From NCBI RefSeq assembly GCF_020217185.1, contig NZ_JAIWNX010000169.1, positions 1 through 10,000 of the forward strand: a stretch of DNA of 10,000 bases, in the 5' to 3' direction. Origin of the DNA: Asticcacaulis sp. (GTDB taxonomy: Bacteria > Pseudomonadota > Alphaproteobacteria > Caulobacterales > Caulobacteraceae). Shown one piece after another: positions 5,952 through 10,000 of the stretch. Both the position numbers and the translations under genes were made by a program. The stretch's first letter is position 1. Every line of letters starts with the position of its first letter. The notes below the pieces were generated by a model, which was not told the origin of the DNA, ran no database searches, and saw only the letters and a list, made by a program, of their open reading frames with translations.

Positions 5952-7000
5952 GGCTTCCTGCCGGGCTCGGGACCGAAGTCCAGAGTCTCGGCAAAAAAGG
6001 GCAGGACGTGGGTTTCAAAGCGCTGGCCGATGCGGTTGCCATGATCGCCGGGATAGATGGCGAAGCGGCTGTTGACCCCGGAGTCGGTCAGGCGGCGGTG
6101 CAGTTCCGCTGCGTCGATGCGAAAGCCATCCTCGTCTCCGACATCCATGGCGATGGCCGGATAGCGCCGCAGATTGAATACGTACTGATCGAGCATGGCC
6201 AGCGGCGCATTGGCAGCCCAGCGCGCCAGCACCTCCTTATCCACCGCGCCCTTGTTCGTCGGCAAATCAACAAAGAAGGGCGGCTTGTGCGGATTGGGAG
6301 ACCAGGCCGCCGCAACGGCAAAGGTGGCGCGTTGCAGGAAGTCGAGCTTCACCGCCGCTTCGCGGGTGCGGGTATTTTCGACCTCAGCGGCGACCGGGGC
6401 CGGCGGGGCTTCGCGCGCCGACAGGCAGCAGGGGCTCATGATGTAGAGGGCACCGAAAACATCAGGGTACTTCATCCCCAGACGCACGGCGCCATACCCG
6501 CCCATCGAATGGCCCATTAGGCCGCGGCTGCGACGCTCAGGCAGGGTGCGGTAATGGGCGTCGATATAGGCCACCAGATCGCGGGTGATAAAGCCTTCCC
6601 AGTCGCCAATGGTGATCGAACTGGAATACATCGACCCGTTATGCAAAGTGCGGCTGTCCGGCAAAACGAGAATTACACCGCGCAGGCCCTGCGCCCGCGC
6701 CGCATCGAGCGACTTCGGCGTTTGCAACAGGCCGGCAAAGCTTTCGGCATCCATGGCATAGCCATGCAGGCCATAGACAACCGGGTAGCGCCGGTCAGGG
6801 TTCGTCGCATAGTCGGCCGGCAGATAGACGATCACGTCGCGATCCGCTGACTCACCGGCCAGATTGCCTTCGAGCGCCTGGGCGTGCACCCGGATCTTTT
6901 CGAAGCGCGCCCCCGACTGGGCCACCGCCATCAGCGGCGACAGACCGACACACACCGCTATTAATACGGCGCATAGACGAAAACGCAAAATGAGTGACAC
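5948..7000 (-). CDS. Secreted alpha/beta-hydrolase, esterase-D-like (putative esterase family)
   Basis: The 350-residue product begins with a signal peptide (LRFRLCAVLIAVCVGLSPLMAVA, cut near A27|Q28), so it acts in the periplasm or outside the cell. The hydrolase core shows VIVYLPADY (56-64), PVVYGLHGY (73-81, oxyanion region), GHSMGG with the nucleophile S165, GDEDGF with a likely acid D289 (or D291), and YPGDHGN with H320. This order fits the PF00756-type esterases that include S-formylglutathione hydrolase, feruloyl and acetyl-xylan esterases. The substrate is unknown. A GTG start at 7000 is chosen because AGGGGG (7006-7011) lies five bases upstream and the signal peptide begins there; the frame is open further to 7189 but lacks these features. 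It follows the LacI-type gene by 94 bases and may be co-transcribed with or controlled by it. Adjacent cysteines C191-C192 follow the nucleophile strand. Its stop overlaps that of the convergent nrsF copy. Confidence 0.85.
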   Translation of the reverse strand: MSLILRFRLCAVLIAVCVGLSPLMAVAQSGARFEKIRVHAQALEGNLAGESADRDVIVYLPADYATNPDRRYPVVYGLHGYAMDAESFAGLLQTPKSLDAARAQGLRGVILVLPDSRTLHNGSMYSSSITIGDWEGFITRDLVAYIDAHYRTLPERRSRGLMGHSMGGYGAVRLGMKYPDVFGALYIMSPCCLSAREAPPAPVAAEVENTRTREAAVKLDFLQRATFAVAAAWSPNPHKPPFFVDLPTNKGAVDKEVLARWAANAPLAMLDQYVFNLRRYPAIAMDVGDEDGFRIDAAELHRRLTDSGVNSRFAIYPGDHGNRIGQRFETHVLPFFAETLDFGPEPGRKP

Positions 7001-7005
7001 GGTGA

Positions 7006-7011
7006 CCCCCT
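7006..7011 (-). promoter_or_regulatory. Ribosome binding site deciding the GTG start of the hydrolase
   Basis: AGGGGG on the minus strand lies five bases before GTG at 7000-6998. It supports that start over the longer open frame. Confidence 0.7.
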
Positions 7012-7094
7012 GAAGGCTTGTTTGGTTTAGCCCCTGACGTACAGCGGGCGATTTATTTCTGCTTTTAAAGCTTGGCGTGGAAAAAGGAAGCCGC

Positions 7095-8135
7095 TCATTC
7101 GAACCGGGCCGCGGACTCACGCACGACCAGACGGTGGGGCACCGCCTCAAAGCCTGCGTCTGCGCTCTCGGCCCCGTTGAGAAGGTCAATCAGCCGTTCC
7201 ACGGCGCGGGCGCCAATCTGCTTGATCGGCTGATGGATGGTGGTCAGCGGCGGCCATACCACTTCGGAGACGGGGGTATCATCAAAGCCGACGACGGAAA
7301 GGTCGGCGGGCAAACGCAGCCCCATGCGGTGCGCCGCAAACAGCGCCCCCGTCGCCATGTCATCATTGGCGCAGATCAGCGCCGTGGGGCGCTGCGGGAC
7401 GTTGAGCAGCCTGACCGCCTGATCCGCCCCGGCGCGAAAGGTGAAATTGCCGCGCGTGGTGGCCATGGACAACGGGGACAGCCCCGCCTCGCTGAGGGCA
7501 CGGCCATATCCGGCATAGCGGCTTTCGGCCGAGGCATGGTTTTCCAGCCCCTGTATAAAGGCGAAACGCTGATGACCGAGCCCCAGAAGATAGCGGGTCA
7601 GCTCATAGCCCGCCGCCTCATCGTCCATGCCGACACCGACGACCTGCCGCCGCACGGCCTCTCCCGGCGAGACGGCGACGTGGGCGATCTGCTGCGTGAG
7701 CAGGGCCTGATGCAGCTCGCGGTCATCGGAAAAGGGCGGCGTCAGGATGACGCCGTCACAGTGATGCGTCCGCACGAAATCGAAAATGGCCTCAATGCGG
7801 TTAAGGGCGTGCTGGTTGAGGCCGTGCATCAGAAGCCGGAAGCCTTCGGGGGCGCAGGCCCTGAGCGCCCCCAGCTCCAGACCCGAAAAGTAGTAGGAGT
7901 TGGGTTCCGCATCGGGATCAGAGGCATGAACCAGAGCCAGAGTCTGCGACCGGCCGCCCGCCAGAAAGCGGGCCTGTGTATTGACCTTGTAGTGCAGGGC
8001 TTCAACCGCCTGCAGGACGCGCAGGCGCACCTCCGGGCGGACATTGGGGCCATTGTTGAGCACCCGCGACACCGTGGTGCGCCCCACGCCCGACAAGGCC
8101 GCGACATCGTCGATGGTTGGTTTTGCTTTTTTCAC
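7095..8135 (-). CDS. LacI-family transcriptional regulator
   Basis: This 346-residue regulator has the N-terminal helix-turn-helix KPTIDDVAALSGVGRTTVSR (residues 5-24) followed by VLNNGPNVRPEVR and the hinge segment YKVNTQARFLAGGRS, all standard for LacI/GalR proteins. The rest is a periplasmic-binding-like effector domain, with HCDGVILTPP, ENHASAESRYAGY, ALICANDDMATGAL and SVVGFDDTPVSEVVWPPLTTI in the usual order. The ligand is probably a sugar or oligosaccharide, but cannot be named. The frame is open to a TTG at 8213; the GTG at 8135 is preferred because AGAGG (8141-8145) is five bases upstream and it gives the normal short tail before the helix-turn-helix. The neighbouring secreted esterase on the same strand suggests control of plant or algal polysaccharide breakdown; this is inference. 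Confidence 0.92.
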   Translation of the reverse strand: MKKAKPTIDDVAALSGVGRTTVSRVLNNGPNVRPEVRLRVLQAVEALHYKVNTQARFLAGGRSQTLALVHASDPDAEPNSYYFSGLELGALRACAPEGFRLLMHGLNQHALNRIEAIFDFVRTHHCDGVILTPPFSDDRELHQALLTQQIAHVAVSPGEAVRRQVVGVGMDDEAAGYELTRYLLGLGHQRFAFIQGLENHASAESRYAGYGRALSEAGLSPLSMATTRGNFTFRAGADQAVRLLNVPQRPTALICANDDMATGALFAAHRMGLRLPADLSVVGFDDTPVSEVVWPPLTTIHQPIKQIGARAVERLIDLLNGAESADAGFEAVPHRLVVRESAARFE

Positions 8136-8140
8136 CGCCG

Positions 8141-8145
8141 CCTCT
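8141..8145 (-). promoter_or_regulatory. Ribosome binding site supporting the GTG start of the LacI-type gene
   Basis: AGAGG on the minus strand, five bases before GTG at 8135-8133. Upstream alternatives (TTG 8213, GTG 8207, GTG 8168, GTG 8153) lack a comparable site. Confidence 0.55.
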
Positions 8146-8232
8146 GCGGTCACCGTCGGACCCGACACCCGGGATACCACGGCTTTTACAGCAGAAATCC
8201 CCGCCACACGCAATTGTATCCGCGGGGACTAT

Positions 8233-8252
8233 CGCCTCAGGCGCTACCGTAG
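8233..8252. promoter_or_regulatory. Two adjoining short palindromes, possible operator upstream of lacI-type gene
   Basis: CGCCTCAGGCG (8233-8243) and CTACCGTAG (8244-8252) are both perfect odd palindromes and abut each other. On the minus strand the region includes CGGTAGCGCC, reminiscent of the CG-centred operators of LacI-family proteins. They lie about 100 bases upstream of the chosen start, so self-regulation is possible. No experimental or comparative support is available here. Confidence 0.3.
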
Positions 8253-8423
8253 GGGCGAATAGCCAACCACAAAGCCACACCCGCCGGATTCGCGTCACCC
8301 TAGCCATTTTGCAGAGGCTGTTTATAAAAATCTGTCACATTTGCCGACTAGAGCAGGAGACGGCCAGCAACGCCACCACATAACACCCTCCCCTTTCGGC
8401 ATAAGGCTCCCCACAGAAGTATC

Positions 8424-8942
8424 ATGTCGCCCGCCCCTTTTCCCTTCCTGTGGATTGCCGATGAGCGTCAGCGCCTGTCGCGCTTCGTCGCGGGTAGGGT
8501 GCGCGACCATGGCCTGTGCGAGGACGTGGTGCAGGAAACGCTGGCGCGACTGGTCGCCTATGTGCGCGACCACAAGGTGGACAATATCGCCGCACTGGCG
8601 CGACGCATCGCGCTCAACCTGATCAGCGACCATTTCAGAGCCGAGCGTTTGCGTCCCACCGAGGCCATCGAGGACACTCTGGCCTGCGACAACCCCTTGC
8701 CGGAGCAGGTTCTGATGCACAAACAGCGTCTCGAAGCCTTCACCGAAGCCCTGAAGGACATGCCGCCGCTACGTCGCGAGGTTCTGATCCGGCGGCGATT
8801 GCATGGCGAAACCTGCAGTGATATTGCCCGGAGTCTGAACCTGTCGGTGGACGCCGTCGAAAAACACATAACGCGCGGCCTGCGGCAATTGCACGAGACG
8901 CTTGCCAGGGCTGAAAAGAAAAGAAAACGCTATGACGCCTGA
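8424..8942 (+). CDS. FecI-like ECF sigma factor
   Basis: The 172-residue protein has sigma region 2 at about 14-75 (LSRFVAGRVRDHGLCEDVVQ, then ETLARLVAYV, and ALARRIALNLISDHFRAERLR) and region 4 at about 105-160 (ALKDMPPLRREVLIRRRLHG, then ETCSDIARSLNLSVDAVEKH and ITRGLRQLHETL). The VEKHITRGL helix and the following FecR-type gene place it in the FecI-like group that senses extracellular siderophores or other TonB-receptor ligands. It is a different ECF subgroup from the SigF-type factor at 4104. The ATG at 8424 has only a modest ribosome site (AGAAG). The 3' end overlaps the FecR-type start by 11 bases, a standard sigma/anti-sigma arrangement. The signal cannot be deduced, since the receptor gene is outside the window. 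Confidence 0.9.
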   Translation: MSPAPFPFLWIADERQRLSRFVAGRVRDHGLCEDVVQETLARLVAYVRDHKVDNIAALARRIALNLISDHFRAERLRPTEAIEDTLACDNPLPEQVLMHKQRLEAFTEALKDMPPLRREVLIRRRLHGETCSDIARSLNLSVDAVEKHITRGLRQLHETLARAEKKRKRYDA

Positions 8943-9885
8943 GGGTGCGGACACTGACGATCTTCTGTGGAACACCGCCGCCCGTTATGCCGATCAAACC
9001 CTGACACAGGGGGAAACCGACGAAGGGCTCTACTGGCGGCGCTCCGACCCGCGGCATGAGGCTGCCTATCAGCGCCTGCTGCGGATCGCTCAGGACCGCG
9101 CCCTGCATGATGCCCTGACGCAGTTTGATCAGGAGGCGTCTGATCACCTCGTGTCCCGCCGTGCCCTGTGGCAAAGGCCGGTTGTCTGGGGCGGGGCGGG
9201 TCTGGCTCTGGCGGCGTGCCTGAGCCTGTTTCTCCTACCGCCTGTTATCGCCGACTGGACGACACCAGTGTCTGTCTACAGCACAAGGCCCGGCGAGGTG
9301 CGCGAACTGACGCTCGCCGACGGCAGCCAGGTCACGCTGAACGGTGGGTCGCGGCTGGAAACGCGTCTGACGGGTTACCGCCGCCACGTGGCGCTCAAAA
9401 GCGGTGAGGCCTATTTTGACGTGGCCCACGACGCCTCGCGCCCCTTCTATGTCGGGCTTAGCGGCGGCAAGGTGCGCGTGCTCGGCACGGAATTTAACCT
9501 CAGCTATCTGCCGAACGGTGTCGAACTGGACGTCTATGAGGGCAAGGTGCGCCTCACTGGCGATGAGCGCCGCTATGGCGATTTCACGCGCGGCATGCGC
9601 GCCAGTCTCGAAAGCGGCCATGTTAAACCCTTAAGTCGCTTCGATCCGCAAGGCGACGACTGGCGGCGCGGCTGGATCGAGCCCGACCACTGGCCGCTGG
9701 AGCGCGTCGTGCAGGCGCTCAGCCGGCAATCGGGACTGAGCATCCGCTTTGCCGACGAGGCCCTGAAGCAAAAGCCGATTGTCGGTCGCATCCGCCTCGA
9801 TGCCCCGGAAGCGCAGCTGGAGGCACTGGCGCTGGTGCACGGCTTTACGGTCGAACGGCAGGGCGAGGTCATTACGCTGCGCTGA
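8932..9885 (+). CDS. FecR-like anti-sigma/sensor protein
   Basis: The 317-residue product has an N-terminal cytoplasmic DUF4880-type segment (LLWNTAARYADQTLTQGETD, then LYWRRSDPRHEAAYQRLLRI), one membrane helix at about 85-104 (GGAGLALAACLSLFLLPP), and a periplasmic FecR domain at about 113-210 with RPGEVRELTLADGSQVTLNG, RLETRL, VALKSGEAYFDVAHD, PFYV and VRVLGTEFNL. The C-terminal 65 residues (PLERVVQALSRQSGLSIRFA onward, ending GEVITLR) resemble an STN-type domain, the region that contacts TonB-dependent receptors. It relays receptor occupancy to the sigma factor encoded just before it. The ATG at 8932 inside the sigma gene is chosen; an upstream in-frame TTG at 8902 is less likely. A TonB-dependent receptor gene is expected downstream. 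Confidence 0.92.
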   Translation: MTPEGADTDDLLWNTAARYADQTLTQGETDEGLYWRRSDPRHEAAYQRLLRIAQDRALHDALTQFDQEASDHLVSRRALWQRPVVWGGAGLALAACLSLFLLPPVIADWTTPVSVYSTRPGEVRELTLADGSQVTLNGGSRLETRLTGYRRHVALKSGEAYFDVAHDASRPFYVGLSGGKVRVLGTEFNLSYLPNGVELDVYEGKVRLTGDERRYGDFTRGMRASLESGHVKPLSRFDPQGDDWRRGWIEPDHWPLERVVQALSRQSGLSIRFADEALKQKPIVGRIRLDAPEAQLEALALVHGFTVERQGEVITLR

Positions 9886-9926
9886 GGCCGCGACCTGACT
9901 CCGTCATAAATATTTCACCAAAAACC

Positions 9927-9955
9927 GTGTCCGGTCTGCCCCGACATTTTCCGTC
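9927..9955 (+). promoter_or_regulatory. Possible FecI-type promoter for a receptor gene beyond the edge
   Basis: After the FecR-type stop, the last 115 bases hold no gene. GTGTCC (9927-9932) and CGTC (9952-9955) are separated by 19 bases, loosely like ECF promoters in front of TonB-dependent receptors, and an AT-rich stretch (9906-9925) precedes them. The spacing is longer than usual, so this is tentative. Confidence 0.25.
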
Positions 9956-10000
9956 CCTTTCCCAGAGCCGCCAGCGGGGATAGGCCCGCGCACCGGCCAA

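Noticed and set aside
6008..6520. Plus-strand open frame within the hydrolase region
   Set aside because: Antisense to the esterase-type gene, whose catalytic motifs are intact.
7061..7071. Palindrome GCTTTTAAAGC between the LacI-type gene and the hydrolase
   Set aside because: Short, AT-rich, single occurrence, with no nearby promoter boxes; could be chance.
7001..7189. N-terminal extension of the hydrolase to 7189
   Set aside because: It overlaps the LacI-type coding end and precedes a proper signal peptide; the GTG at 7000 has a strong ribosome site.
7077..8252. Long plus-strand open frame (391 codons) opposite the LacI-type gene
   Set aside because: It is antisense to a clear LacI-family protein with all expected motifs; the translation has no recognisable domain and is an artefact of GC-rich codon use.
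9372..9377. GGTTAC inside the FecR-type gene as another SigF box
   Set aside because: Only the -35-like hexamer is present within coding sequence, with no supporting downstream gene on that strand.

Overview
The window is GC-rich, densely packed DNA, probably from an alphaproteobacterium of the Caulobacteraceae (Caulobacter/Asticcacaulis type). This placement is inferred from the SigF-NrsF/bufferin gene set, GTG and ATGA start/stop junctions, and a FecI/FecR-type pair; no marker gene is present to prove it.

Left half (1-5951): two bufferin operons stand back to back. Bufferins are small, exported, cysteine-rich, ribosomally made metallophores whose cysteines are modified by an MNIO (DUF692) enzyme working with a DUF2063 partner. 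They are known in Caulobacter for copper protection. The minus-strand operon reads bufA1 (DUF2282-type precursor, four Cys), bufB, bufC, then a DoxX-type membrane protein cut by the window edge. The plus-strand operon reads bufA2 (six-Cys precursor with a repeated CKG motif), bufB, bufC, an ECF sigma factor of the SigF type, and two tandem NrsF-type (DUF1109) membrane anti-sigma factors. The 190-bp region between the two precursor genes carries two outward-facing promoters of identical form, GTAACC-N16-CGTA, which fits the SigF consensus as I recall it. The apparent circuit is: metal or redox stress acts on the NrsF cysteine pair, SigF is released, both bufferin operons fire, and sigF/nrsF are amplified because they sit in the same transcript.

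Middle (5948-8135): on the minus strand, a LacI-family regulator lies upstream of a secreted alpha/beta-hydrolase of the esterase-D type. The hydrolase stop codon overlaps that of the second nrsF at a shared CTAG.

Right end (8424-10000): a FecI-like ECF sigma factor and a FecR-like membrane anti-sigma/sensor overlap by 11 bp. Such pairs usually control a TonB-dependent receptor, which would begin beyond the right edge. The last ~115 bases hold no gene and may carry its promoter.

The most notable features are the two different bufferin classes on one divergent SigF control region, the duplicated anti-sigma factor, and the hairpin separating bufA2 from its maturation genes. No RNA gene, CRISPR array, insertion sequence or attachment site was seen.
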